Shown: positions 26,424 through 35,049 of the stretch, one piece after another
Position numbering within the stretch: position 1 is the first letter of the stretch
Layout of the letters: every line of letters starts with the position of its first letter
Source of the DNA: Marinobacter psychrophilus
GTDB taxonomy: Bacteria > Pseudomonadota > Gammaproteobacteria > Pseudomonadales > Oleiphilaceae
Assembly (NCBI RefSeq): GCF_001043175.1
Contig: NZ_CP011494.1
Coordinates: 2,728,001 to 2,792,000 of the forward strand
Length of the DNA: 64,000 bases
Reading direction: 5' to 3'
Made by a program: the position numbers and the translations under genes
The notes under the pieces: generated by a model
What the model was told of the DNA's origin: nothing
Seen by the model: only the letters and a program-made list of their open reading frames with translations
Databases searched by the model: none

Positions 26424-27487
26424 TATAGGCCGCTCTTTGAAATCAGCTTTTCACAGCGCATTTGTAAATAATTGGCGGCCTGACCAAACATCGCAAAGCG
26501 TTTGTCTGCAGTCTGGCCATGGTAATAGCGGGTGTAAATCTGCTGAACAATCACCGCCAGACGAAACAGACCGTAAACCTCGTAAAAATCAAAGTTATCG
26601 ATCTGTCGCCCTGATTGTTGAGCGTAGTAAGTGACGACCTCGTCGCGAGTCAGCATGCCCGGCTGATGAGTTGGCTGACGCCGCAACATCTTGAAGGGTG
26701 CCTCGTCGTCCGCCTGTACCCAATAAGCCAGACTGTTGCCCAAATCCATCAACGGATCGCCAATGGTCGCCATTTCCCAATCCAGCACCCCAATCACCTC
26801 AAGCGGGTTATCTGGATTCAGCACCACGTTGTCAAAACGGTAATCGTTGTGAATAACCACTTGGGCGACATCGTCTGGCATCTTATCATTCAGCCATTGC
26901 ATTACCGTGGCAAAATCGCCTACGTCGTCGGTTCGGGCTTTTACAAAGCGGTCGCTCCAACCGCGAATCTGACGCTGCACATAGCCATCACCTTTGCCCA
27001 AATGATTCAGGCCCGCAGCTTCGGCATCGACCTTGTGCAGCTCAACCAGCTTATCGATCACGTTGGTGCAGAGTGTGCGAACGTCTTCTGCTGGCATGGC
27101 CAGATCCGCCGGGAAATCCTGGCGCAGAATGACGCCTTCAAGGCGCTGCATCACGTAAAAATCGCAGCCCAGAACGCTGTGATCATCGCAGGTGGCAACA
27201 ATCTCTGGCACATAACCGTAAACTGGCTTGAGCGTCGCCATCACGCGGGCTTCGCGCAGCATGTCGTGGGCTGAACGGGCAATTTTGCCAAACGGCGGCC
27301 GGCGGAGGACAAACGAATGCGAGCCATAATCCACCTGATAGGTCAGATTTGAAGCGCCACCGGGATACTGGCGAATCACCGGCTTGCCCTGCAGATCAGC
27401 CACCGCCTGCTTCATAAAGCGATCGACCGTTGAGGCGTCCAGCTCCTCGCCATCGCGCACCGCTACCGCCTGATCAATCTGACTCAT
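26423..27487 (-). CDS. APH-family phosphotransferase, LvaA/ACAD11-kinase-like
   Basis: 354 residues, with the ATG at 27487 following GGGAG eight bases upstream (a GTG extension to 27496 is possible). Kinase features are the nucleotide-loop FVLRRPPFG, the catalytic HNDYRFDN (HxDxxxxN) and GVLDWEMATIGDP (metal DxE). Such proteins next to an ACAD10/11-type dehydrogenase phosphorylate 4-hydroxyacyl-CoA in Pseudomonas levulinate catabolism (LvaA) and in mammalian ACAD11. The pairing with the dehydrogenase at 28534 supports that reading; aminoglycoside resistance is very unlikely. Confidence 0.85.
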   Translation of the reverse strand: MSQIDQAVAVRDGEELDASTVDRFMKQAVADLQGKPVIRQYPGGASNLTYQVDYGSHSFVLRRPPFGKIARSAHDMLREARVMATLKPVYGYVPEIVATCDDHSVLGCDFYVMQRLEGVILRQDFPADLAMPAEDVRTLCTNVIDKLVELHKVDAEAAGLNHLGKGDGYVQRQIRGWSDRFVKARTDDVGDFATVMQWLNDKMPDDVAQVVIHNDYRFDNVVLNPDNPLEVIGVLDWEMATIGDPLMDLGNSLAYWVQADDEAPFKMLRRQPTHQPGMLTRDEVVTYYAQQSGRQIDNFDFYEVYGLFRLAVIVQQIYTRYYHGQTADKRFAMFGQAANYLQMRCEKLISKSGL

Positions 27488-27529
27488 TACATCCACTCCC
27501 GTTTTACAAAATTCGACCGTGCCATACCT

Positions 27530-28351
27530 TCAGGATTTGGGCTTCGCGCCCACCTTTTTAATCCAGCTCTTACTGCCCTGATGCATCAGCCAGTCAAAAG
27601 CCCAGGGGGCGTGGCGTTTGAGCACCCACATACGACGCTCCTTGGTATGGGGCAGAACCCAGAAAGTGTTGCTCTGAACCGCCCGAAAAATGTCATCGGC
27701 CACATCTTCCGCCGAAATCGTAGAGCGTTTCATCAACTTGGCGACATTACCCTGAACACCTGGAATCACCGAACGCATACCTTCGGTCAGATTGGTCTGG
27801 AAAAACGCCGGGCATACGCAACTGACCTGAATACCGCTCTCGCGCAGCTCTTGGCTCATAGTTTCCGACAGAGCAATGACACCGGCCTTGGACACATTGT
27901 AACTGTTCATCATCGGCGCCAGCATCAGGCCTGCCATAGACGCAATATTCACAAATGTACCCGCGCCCTGCTGTTTGAACATCGGTGTAAACGCCTTACA
28001 ACCGCGCACCACGCCCAACACGTTGATATCCAGAATCCACTCCCAATCCGCCATCGGCGTGTCTTCAATAGACCCGGCCGACGCCACACCGGCGTTATTC
28101 ACCACAATATCCACCCCGCCCCAACGCGCGACCAGATCATCCCGAACCCGCTCCAGATCCTTCAGCCGGCGAACATCACAATCCACATAATAGCTCTCAC
28201 CACCCGCCTTGCTGATTTCCTGCTCTACCAAAGCGCCCTGCTGCGGATTCACATCGCCAATGCAAACCTTCGCGCCCTCACGGGCATAGCGCAGCGCAAT
28301 CGCCCGCCCCAAACCACTGGCTCCGCCGGTAATAAATACTCTTGTTGTCAT
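27530..28351 (-). CDS. SDR oxidoreductase with C-terminal extension
   Basis: 273-residue SDR: TGGASGLGRA at 8-17, NNAGVAS, catalytic serine in NIASMAG, YNVSK as YxxxK. The C-terminal 40 residues (PHTKERRMWVLKRHAPWAFDWLMHQG) are basic-aromatic and longer than FabG. Its place between the APH kinase and the dehydrogenase genes suggests it acts on a hydroxyacyl substrate of that pathway. A start at the ATG at 28351 is clear. Confidence 0.85.
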   Translation of the reverse strand: MTTRVFITGGASGLGRAIALRYAREGAKVCIGDVNPQQGALVEQEISKAGGESYYVDCDVRRLKDLERVRDDLVARWGGVDIVVNNAGVASAGSIEDTPMADWEWILDINVLGVVRGCKAFTPMFKQQGAGTFVNIASMAGLMLAPMMNSYNVSKAGVIALSETMSQELRESGIQVSCVCPAFFQTNLTEGMRSVIPGVQGNVAKLMKRSTISAEDVADDIFRAVQSNTFWVLPHTKERRMWVLKRHAPWAFDWLMHQGSKSWIKKVGAKPKS

Positions 28352-28533
28352 AGTTATGTCCTGATGTTTGAAAAACAGTTGATACTAAAACCGGCTAAAA
28401 CTCTGCGGAGCCATAAGTGGCGGAGCCCAAACCGCGCTGGAAGCCTTGAGGCGTGTTTCATCCGCACCTACGGCCAGTCGCCAACCTCCGTTTTTAGTGC
28501 TTTGGGCGCAAAACGCCTATGCCAAATAAAAAC

Positions 28534-29742
28534 CTATTTGTACTTACGCAATTCAAGCCGAGCCACCGTAGCTCTGTGCACCTCATCTGGCCCATCCGCC
28601 AAACGCAACACCCGCGCATAGGCAAACAATGCCGTCAGCGGAAAGTCATCATCACTCACACCAGCCCCACCGTGAATCTGAATAGCGTCATCCACAATTG
28701 TCTGCAGCATCTGCGGCACCACCGCCTTGATCATCGACACCTCCTGCAATGCTCCAGCAATGCCCTTGGTATCCAAGGCCCAGGCGCACTTCAACGTCAA
28801 CAAACGCGCTTGCTCGATAGCCATACGCGCGTTGGCAATCTTGTCCACATTGCCCCCCAATTTAGCCAAAGGGCGACCGAACGCCTCACGCGATAACGCA
28901 CGCTTGACCAACAGCTCAAGCGCCCGCTCAGCCGCGCCAATGGCGCGCATGCAGTGGTGCACCCGCCCCGGCCCCAAACGGCCCTGGGCAACCTCAAAGC
29001 CGCGACCAGGCCCGGCAATAAACGCCGAAACCGGCAGCCGCACGTTATCAAACGCCACCACGCCATGGCCGTAAGGCTCATCGTAGGCACCAAATACCGG
29101 CAACATGCGCTCAATGCTAACACCCGGCGCGTTCATCGGTACCAACACCATCGAATGGCGACGGTGCTTGGCCGCATCGGTATCGGTTACACCCATAAAA
29201 ATGGCGACCTTGCAGTCCGGATGGCCCACACCTGTGCTCCACCACTTGCGCCCGTTCAGAACCACCTCATCGCCGTCCACCGTGGCGGTAGCCGCCATAG
29301 TCGTCGCGTCTGACGAGGCCACGTCGGGTTCGGTCATACAAAAGGCCGAACGAACTTCACCACTAAGCAAACGCGGCAGCCATTCTGCTTTCTGCTGATC
29401 TGAACCGTAATGGATCAGCACCTCCATGTTGCCGGTGTCTGGCGCGTTGCAGTTGAAGATTTCCGGCGCAATAAAGCTGCGACCGGTCTCCTCGGCAATC
29501 AGCGCGTAGTCGGAATTCAGCAGGCCACAACCGTAGGTGTCATCGGGAAAAAACAGATTCCACAGGCCCTGCTCCTGAGCTTTGGCCTTCAGTTCGCGAA
29601 TAACGGGCAGCACCACCCAACGGTTATCCAGTGCCGCCAATTCCCGGTGGTACTGTGCCTCTACCGGATAAATCTCGTCGGCCATGAAGCGTTTTACCCG
29701 CTCCAGGTAATCCTGTCCCTTGGCTGAAATTGAAAAATCCAT
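28534..29742 (-). CDS. Acyl-CoA dehydrogenase of the ACAD10/11 type
   Basis: 402 residues with the family core (MTEPDVASSDATT substrate/FAD loop, IHGGAGVSDDDFPL). The position of the catalytic base reads ADGPDEVH rather than EGTNEI, as in the C-terminal dehydrogenase domain of ACAD10/11, which acts on phosphorylated 4-hydroxyacyl-CoA. The AGGAGG ribosome site before the ATG is strong. This is the first gene of the operon and lies divergent from the LysR-type gene. Substrate and reaction are inferred from family and neighbours. Confidence 0.88.
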   Translation of the reverse strand: MDFSISAKGQDYLERVKRFMADEIYPVEAQYHRELAALDNRWVVLPVIRELKAKAQEQGLWNLFFPDDTYGCGLLNSDYALIAEETGRSFIAPEIFNCNAPDTGNMEVLIHYGSDQQKAEWLPRLLSGEVRSAFCMTEPDVASSDATTMAATATVDGDEVVLNGRKWWSTGVGHPDCKVAIFMGVTDTDAAKHRRHSMVLVPMNAPGVSIERMLPVFGAYDEPYGHGVVAFDNVRLPVSAFIAGPGRGFEVAQGRLGPGRVHHCMRAIGAAERALELLVKRALSREAFGRPLAKLGGNVDKIANARMAIEQARLLTLKCAWALDTKGIAGALQEVSMIKAVVPQMLQTIVDDAIQIHGGAGVSDDDFPLTALFAYARVLRLADGPDEVHRATVARLELRKYK

Positions 29743-29895
29743 TGCTTTACCTCCTACGCTGACTGAGCGCTACTGACACTCGCGGTTTGCGACTGGTTTC
29801 AGTGTAGGCACAGGCAAAGTATTACGCGACTGAATTATTCTTATCCTTTACCATTAGTAAAATTGATATCACTGCGCATCTCGGGGATGAAAAAC

Positions 29896-30828
29896 ATGGC
29901 GGCAAACCGGCCAGACCTAAATCTGCTTCAGGTTTTTGACACTATTTATCGCGAAGGCAGCCTGACTCGCGCCGCCAAGACCCTGCACTTGACCCAGCCT
30001 GCGCTCAGCCACTCGCTGGCGCGGTTGCGGACTTGGTTTAATGACCCACTGTTCAGCCGCCAGGGCAATCGCATGGTACCTACGCCGCTGGCCACCCGAT
30101 TTATAGACTCCATGCGGCCAGGGCTGAACCAAATACACAGCGCCGTCGCTCAGTTCCATAGCTTTGACCCGACACATCAGCGTAAGACGTTTTCGCTGGC
30201 TCTGCGCGACATTTTGGAATCGACATTTTTGCCCCACCTGATGACGCAGCTGGCGCCCTATCCAGATCTGGACATTGTTAGCCAAAGAGTGGCGCGCCGG
30301 GACATGGAAAGCCAACTGGCGGCGGGAAAACTGGATTTTGCGATTGACGTGCTGCTGCCGGTGAGCGAACACACCGGCCACCAATGGTTGCACCAAGACC
30401 CACTTGTGGTTCTGGCGCGCAAAGACCATCCATGGGTGACTATGGTGCCGAACGAAGCCAGTGGCGAGTTATTGGCTGAGCGCTATTTGGAAGCGTACCT
30501 GCAAGCACAGCACGTACTGGTGTCGTCACGGGCCACAGGTTCGGGAGTAGAGGATTTCGAGTTATCAAGATTGGGACTGCAGCGGGATATACGTTTGCGC
30601 TGTCAGCACTATTTTGCAGCCTGCCGAGTGGTCGCCAGCACCGAGCTGTTGCTGACCATGCCGGCTTCTTACGCGCGGCTACTGGCCAGCCATCATGACC
30701 TTGCCGTTATGCCAACGCCGGCTCCGTTTCCGCCGGTGAATGTTCATTTATACTGGCACAAAGCCTATGAGCAAGAACCCGCACTGGTGTGGTTCCGCCA
30801 AAAACTGATACGTGACCCGCTTCAATAG
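29896..30828 (+). CDS. LysR-family regulator divergent from the acyl-CoA operon
   Basis: About 310 residues. The helix-turn-helix is at residues 5-65 (LQVFDTIYREGSLTRAAKTLHLTQPALSHSLARLR), the most canonical LTTR DNA-binding pattern, followed by an effector domain. Starts at 29887 or 29896 are both possible; I use 29896, nine bases after GGGGAT. Its divergence from the dehydrogenase gene across a 150-base gap makes it the likely regulator of the 24886-29742 operon. Confidence 0.85.
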   Translation: MAANRPDLNLLQVFDTIYREGSLTRAAKTLHLTQPALSHSLARLRTWFNDPLFSRQGNRMVPTPLATRFIDSMRPGLNQIHSAVAQFHSFDPTHQRKTFSLALRDILESTFLPHLMTQLAPYPDLDIVSQRVARRDMESQLAAGKLDFAIDVLLPVSEHTGHQWLHQDPLVVLARKDHPWVTMVPNEASGELLAERYLEAYLQAQHVLVSSRATGSGVEDFELSRLGLQRDIRLRCQHYFAACRVVASTELLLTMPASYARLLASHHDLAVMPTPAPFPPVNVHLYWHKAYEQEPALVWFRQKLIRDPLQ

Positions 30829-31178
30829 GCGCCCACCAGTCCCAGAAATCCGAAGAAGCCGGCTGCGGTAATGCCCAATGAGGCAACCACAATCGCGAAT
30901 CCCCACCAAATTGCCTTACCTGGGTCAACGTTCAGATTATACCCGCGCAGGGCCCGGTAAAATGCCCAGGGTCCCAATACAAAAGCGCCCGCAATGGCAA
31001 ACACCAGGCCCACACTGATACCCAAAAATGTCCAGGTGGCCAGGTTAGTGGCGCGTTCCTGCAACTGTTCGGTAACACCCTGACGCTGCAAAAAAATTCG
31101 GCAAAATAGCCAAACCAGAGCGAACAAAATGGCGACAAAAACCGCGCCACCTATAGCGGTCAAAATTCGATAAAACAC
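30822..31178 (-). CDS. Small three-helix membrane protein, unrecognised
   Basis: 118 residues if the GTG at 31178 is used (AAGG nine bases before). Hydrophobic stretches are at about 5-25 (LTAIGGAVFVAILFALVWLFC), 46-68 (FLGISVGLVFAIAGAFVLGPW) and 90-113 (WWGFAIVVASLGITAAGFFGF). I recognise no family. Its 3' end overlaps the LysR gene by seven bases tail to tail, and its 5' end abuts the EAL pseudogene. An alternative TTG start at 31226 would extend into that pseudogene. Confidence 0.55.
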   Translation of the reverse strand: MFYRILTAIGGAVFVAILFALVWLFCRIFLQRQGVTEQLQERATNLATWTFLGISVGLVFAIAGAFVLGPWAFYRALRGYNLNVDPGKAIWWGFAIVVASLGITAAGFFGFLGLVGAY

Positions 31179-31189
31179 AAGCACCTGCC

Positions 31190-31637
31190 TTATAAGGGAG
31201 AAATAAAAAAATACGGGTTCGACCAAATTAATCTTCTGGAAAAAAAAGATTCCGGCAATTCTTCAAAGCCTGGTCTGGCGAACAGGTAACCCTGAAACAG
31301 GCTGATGCCCCTTTGCCGAAGCCAGCGATATTCTTCCATGGTTTTCACACCTTCGGCTATCACCCGGCAACCGGGTCGATCCGACATGACCAGAGTACCG
31401 TTAACTACTGCTTGTTGGTTATTATTACGCTCAATACCACGCAACAGAGTCATATCCAGCTTAATCAGGCTGGCAAACTGCGTTGGGCATGAAATTGATG
31501 CTTAACAGCGCTTGCAGCTTCAGGCGTGCCGCCAACTTTACTGCTTTGACCTTGCACCTCTGGTCAAACGAGTATCTGTTGCGTTAGTTTACGCGGTTCA
31601 AAATAGTACGAGCGCCCTCGCCTTGGGTGCCACGCAC
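31190..31637 (-). pseudogene. Remnant of an EAL-domain (c-di-GMP phosphodiesterase) gene
   Basis: Three minus-strand pieces of one EAL domain. 31584-31637 encodes VRGTQGEGARTILNRVN then a stop. 31464-31583 encodes NRYSFDQRCKVKAVKLAA and then LSINFMPNAVCQP, the EAL segment before the metal-binding core. After a frame change, about 31190-31475 encodes SLIKLDMTLLRGI, VIAEGVKT and FQGYLFARPGFEELPE, the C-terminal third. The segment holding the two-aspartate motif is deleted between the last two. The sequence style is that of short BLUF-associated-type EAL proteins. It cannot give an enzyme. Confidence 0.85.
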
Positions 31638-31776
31638 CTACACTCACTATAGTCGTCACCTGCTGAACCGTAAATAACTCATCGAATTAGCCGGTGGCAT
31701 TGGCTGCCATCACAGCTACACTCATCACAACTGCGCTACCGTAGTGCATTTTTTGTTTACCGGCCAAGGAGTTTGA
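31638..31776. other. Upstream spacer of the tartrate-dehydrogenase-like gene
   Basis: This is the rest of the only spacer longer than 300 bases (31179-31776); the left part holds the EAL remnant. Here I see no ORF, repeat or RNA, only a generally AT-rich stretch ending in the AAGGAG ribosome site. It may carry the decayed 5' part of the EAL gene and the promoter of the gene at 31777. Confidence 0.4.
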
Positions 31777-32931
31777 ATGTCTGCTACAACCAACATCGCT
31801 ATCACACCCGGCGACGGTATTGGCCCGGAAGTGGTCAATCAAGCTGTTAATTGCCTCGCATTATTGCGTCAGCGCTTCAAACTGGATCTGGACTGGCACC
31901 CATTCCCCTGGCCCTCACACCGTTGGCACCAGCAACACGGCGAATCCATGCCTGCTGACGCTCTAGAACAACTAGGCGCCTTTGATGCCATTTTGCTGGG
32001 CGCTCTGGGCGACCCTGGCCCGGTGACCGATCACAATCGTTATCTGTTGTCTGATAGCGTGTCGCTGGCGCCGTTACTGCAGATCCGTAAAGGCTTTGAC
32101 CAGTGGGTTTGCGAGCGCCCCGCGCGCTTGCTGCCCGGTGCTCGCCAGTATCTGGCGGACGATCGCGCCCGCGACATCGACATGCTGGTCATTCGGGAAA
32201 ACTCAGAGGGAGAATACGTCAGTCAGGGCGGACGCCTGCGCCAGGGTACGCCCCATGAAGTGGCTACCCAGATTGAAGTATTTACCCATTTTGCCAGCGA
32301 GCGCATCATTCGTTACGGCTTCGAACAAGCCCGTGCGCGAGCCATTCGGCGCCAGCAACACCATCAGACACGCCAATTTCAGACATTGGATGGTCGCGTC
32401 TGCGACAGCCAGGTTTGCCTGGTGACCAAACGCAACGCCTTGCGTTACTGGGGTGACCTTTATACCGAAGTGTTTGAACGCATGAGCCTGGAATACCCAG
32501 ATGTAGCAACCCACCATGAGTTGGTGGATGCCGCCTGCATGAAGTTCGTACAAAGCCCGTGGGCGTTCGATGTCGTGGTAGCCAGTAATCTGCAAGGCGA
32601 CATTTTAACCGATCTGGCCGCGGTGCTGTCCGGCGGCATGGGGGTAGCACCATCCTGCAACCTGAATCCCACGGACCCGACCATGCCGTCAATGTTCGAG
32701 CCGACTCACGGCAGCGCGCCGGATATTGCCGGCCAGGGCCTTGCGGACCCCACAGCGATGTTATTTACCACTGCGCGCATGCTGGACTGGTTAGCCCATA
32801 AAGATCCCATCATGGCCGCGGCAGGCCTTGCTCTGTTTGAGGCTACCGCCGCAGACTTGGCACAGCATGGCGGCAAACGACGATCAACCGCTGAAATCGG
32901 CGCAGCCGTTTGTGCACGGTTAAAGGCCTGA
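31777..32931 (+). CDS. Isocitrate/isopropylmalate dehydrogenase family protein (tartrate-dehydrogenase-like)
   Basis: NAD(P)-dependent beta-decarboxylating dehydrogenase of 384 residues: ITPGDGIGPEVV at 9-20, IRENSEGEYVSQGGR, an active-site lysine in LVTKRNALRY, and SNLQGDILTDLAA, PTHGSAPDIAG. The IRENSEGEY signature and missing citrate-type loop point to tartrate/D-malate dehydrogenase rather than LeuB, which sits with leuC/D. An insertion (ARAIRRQQHHQTRQFQTLDG) distinguishes it from typical 360-residue TtuC. The substrate is a small 2-hydroxy dicarboxylate by inference. AAGGAG precedes the ATG. Confidence 0.8.
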   Translation: MSATTNIAITPGDGIGPEVVNQAVNCLALLRQRFKLDLDWHPFPWPSHRWHQQHGESMPADALEQLGAFDAILLGALGDPGPVTDHNRYLLSDSVSLAPLLQIRKGFDQWVCERPARLLPGARQYLADDRARDIDMLVIRENSEGEYVSQGGRLRQGTPHEVATQIEVFTHFASERIIRYGFEQARARAIRRQQHHQTRQFQTLDGRVCDSQVCLVTKRNALRYWGDLYTEVFERMSLEYPDVATHHELVDAACMKFVQSPWAFDVVVASNLQGDILTDLAAVLSGGMGVAPSCNLNPTDPTMPSMFEPTHGSAPDIAGQGLADPTAMLFTTARMLDWLAHKDPIMAAAGLALFEATAADLAQHGGKRRSTAEIGAAVCARLKA

Positions 32932-32954
32932 CATCAACGTAAACACCGCTGCGC

Positions 32955-33512
32955 CTAGTCGGCCATAACAAATTCAAGCCGGCCTGGTGCTACGCGGATA
33001 TCCATGGGCACCATGCCAAGCATACGCTGAGCCATGCTGCTATCGTCTAAGCGATATATCGGCATAGTTTCCAGCATTTGCGCCACTACCCGCATAACCG
33101 TGTCGGTAACGGGCTTAAGATCACCACGGAAAAATGGTGATTCAACGCTGCTTTCCAATAGTTGTAAACGACGAAGATACACCGCCTTTTCAGCGCTGTC
33201 ATAAACCGGAGCGCCCTCCAGCTTCAACGAGATATCCAATGGCAGTTTTGCCATTAAAACGGTCAGGGCTACTTGCCCTTTCAACCCTATTACGGCCACA
33301 TCACGACCATCCGGGCCAAGGGTAATGTCGGCGTCATTCAAACTTAGGCTTAATGGCGAGCCGCTTTGCAACTGCTTGCGATCGTAGTCGCGCACAGCAT
33401 CTTGCAGGTGCCGTTCAATCTCACCTTCGGAAACTGCATAAGGAGAAAGGCTGGCGCAACCACTGGCCAGAACGGCCAGCAAGACAATGCTCAAACAGCG
33501 TAGGGTATTCAA
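32955..33512 (-). CDS. DUF1439-family lipoprotein
   Basis: Outer-membrane lipoprotein of about 185 residues: hydrophobic RCLSIVLLAVLASGC with the lipobox cysteine, then a DUF1439 (YceB-like) beta-domain (QVALTVLMAKLPLDISLKLEGAPVYDSAEKAVY). The function is unknown; such proteins may bind lipids. The frame's only nearby starts are TTG codons (33512 or 33572). A GGAGG site sits eight bases before an ATG at 33523, but that ATG is one base out of frame. I annotate the TTG at 33512; see the finding. The gene is convergent with the dehydrogenase and downstream of the aminotransferase gene. Confidence 0.75.
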   Translation of the reverse strand: MNTLRCLSIVLLAVLASGCASLSPYAVSEGEIERHLQDAVRDYDRKQLQSGSPLSLSLNDADITLGPDGRDVAVIGLKGQVALTVLMAKLPLDISLKLEGAPVYDSAEKAVYLRRLQLLESSVESPFFRGDLKPVTDTVMRVVAQMLETMPIYRLDDSSMAQRMLGMVPMDIRVAPGRLEFVMAD

Positions 33513-33567
33513 AATCCGATCATCAGTGTTGCCTCCGTGGGATCGGACACTATCCTGACCCACGGCT

Positions 33568-33592
33568 GCCAAGCGGGCAAGGCCCGCTTGGC
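33568..33592. other. 11-bp perfect inverted repeat between aminotransferase and DUF1439 genes
   Basis: GCCAAGCGGGC and GCCCGCTTGGC enclose the loop AAG. There is no T-run on either strand, so this is not a clear intrinsic terminator. It could be an attenuating hairpin or a degenerate REP-like element in the minus-strand transcript between the two genes. Confidence 0.6.
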
Positions 33593-33619
33593 CTTATTGG
33601 CTGGCTATTATCAGGTTGA

Positions 33620-34846
33620 TCATAAGTTCTGCTTGGCCATCCACGGAATGATCCGATCAAACGCCGCATCCAGTTTCTCGCAGGTGGTGGAAAAACTGAA
33701 ACGCAGGGCATTGGTGCAACCCTCACCAAAGGAGTCTCCCGGCACCACGCACACGCCCGTTTCTTTCAGCATCCGCAACGCCAGATCCGTTCCATCCACA
33801 TGGGGGGGCAAGTCTGGAAACGCAAAAAACGCACCGCCCGGTTTATAGCCGTTCAGATGTGGGGTTTGCGCAATCAGGTCCACAATTTTGTCGCGGCGCT
33901 CGCGATAAATATTCAACATGTCGGTCACACATTGCTGATCGCCATTCAGTGCCGCAACACCGGCGAACTGCGCCGGCGTGTTCGCCACTGACGTGGTAAA
34001 CATGTGGTAGCGCCGCAGCGACTTGATGGCCGCCTGACTGGAAATCACCCAGCCTACCCTCAACCCCGCCATACTGTACGTCTTGGAAAAACTACTGATG
34101 CACATGATGTTATCTAGATCCACCGCACAATTGAGCACGCTGGCGAATTCGTCGTCATCAAAAATAAAGTGGTCATACACCTCATCCGCGTACACCTGAA
34201 TTCCACGATAAGCACACTCCTCCAGAATAGCTTCTACCGTTGAACGCGGATACACCGCTCCGGTGGGGTTATTCGGATTGTTCAGAATCAGCGCGAAGGT
34301 GCGCGGCCCAATCGCTCGGATAACGTCGTTTGGATCCAACTGATGGTTGTTTTCCACGTGGGTCGGCACATATTTTACCTCGCCACCGTTCATCCGGATC
34401 AGCGGCGCGTACAGCAGGAAAGACGGATCTGTCACTAGGAACTGACGCCCCGGTGCGGCAGTTGCCGCTATGGCCAGGTACATAGCCTCGGTGGCGCCAT
34501 TGGTCACCAGGATGTTGTCGCGAGTAAGCTTGCGGTTGTAGCGTTTGCCATAATAGTCGCGCAGTGCTGTCACCAGTTCCGGCAGGCCCGCATCCATTGT
34601 ATAGCCGGTTTGGCCAGCGTGAAGAGCATCCACGTAAGCGTCAATAATATGTTTGGGCGTGGGCAAATCAGGCTGCCCAATAGACAGATGAATCACGTCT
34701 TTCATCGTGGCCGCCAGATTCACCATACGACGAATGCCGGGTATGGGAACAGCCTGCATAGCAGGGTTCCAGCTGGCTTTGGTTTTGCGGTATTTGACGG
34801 TCCTGCTTTTGGCTTGGCTGCTTTCGTGGTTGGCGGACGCCACCAT
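33620..34846 (-). CDS. PLP-dependent aminotransferase class I/II (aspartate-aminotransferase-like)
   Basis: 408 residues with the pyridoxal-phosphate lysine in SSFSKTYSMAGLRVGW, the NNPNNPTGAVY loop and the ADEVYDHF segment of fold-type I aminotransferases. The N-terminal 25 residues (SANHESSQAKSRTVKYRKTKA) are a basic extension. GGAG precedes the ATG at 34846. The amino acid acted on cannot be told; AspC/AatB-like and alanine-type enzymes look similar. It is divergent from the D-2-hydroxyacid dehydrogenase gene, suggesting linked use of 2-oxo and 2-hydroxy acids. Confidence 0.88.
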   Translation of the reverse strand: MVASANHESSQAKSRTVKYRKTKASWNPAMQAVPIPGIRRMVNLAATMKDVIHLSIGQPDLPTPKHIIDAYVDALHAGQTGYTMDAGLPELVTALRDYYGKRYNRKLTRDNILVTNGATEAMYLAIAATAAPGRQFLVTDPSFLLYAPLIRMNGGEVKYVPTHVENNHQLDPNDVIRAIGPRTFALILNNPNNPTGAVYPRSTVEAILEECAYRGIQVYADEVYDHFIFDDDEFASVLNCAVDLDNIMCISSFSKTYSMAGLRVGWVISSQAAIKSLRRYHMFTTSVANTPAQFAGVAALNGDQQCVTDMLNIYRERRDKIVDLIAQTPHLNGYKPGGAFFAFPDLPPHVDGTDLALRMLKETGVCVVPGDSFGEGCTNALRFSFSTTCEKLDAAFDRIIPWMAKQNL

Positions 34847-35049
34847 AAATTAACTCCTACAAGCTGCGACGAGGTGAGACGGAAAAGTTCCGCTGAAATT
34901 GCAGGTTAGCCTCGTTACGCAGGCTCTACAAGCACGCATCTGCAGGTTGACCCCAGCCCATGTGCTGTCCAGACTGTAAGCACGCTCGCTAATCCATTCA
35001 AGCCCCAGGGCTCAAGGGAAAAAACACTCATGGCCACACAAAAAAACCG

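Noticed and set aside
27581..28621. 346-codon plus-strand ORF opposite the SDR gene
   Set aside because: Lies antisense to a clear SDR gene; its composition (rich in His, Arg, Thr) is that of a shadow frame.
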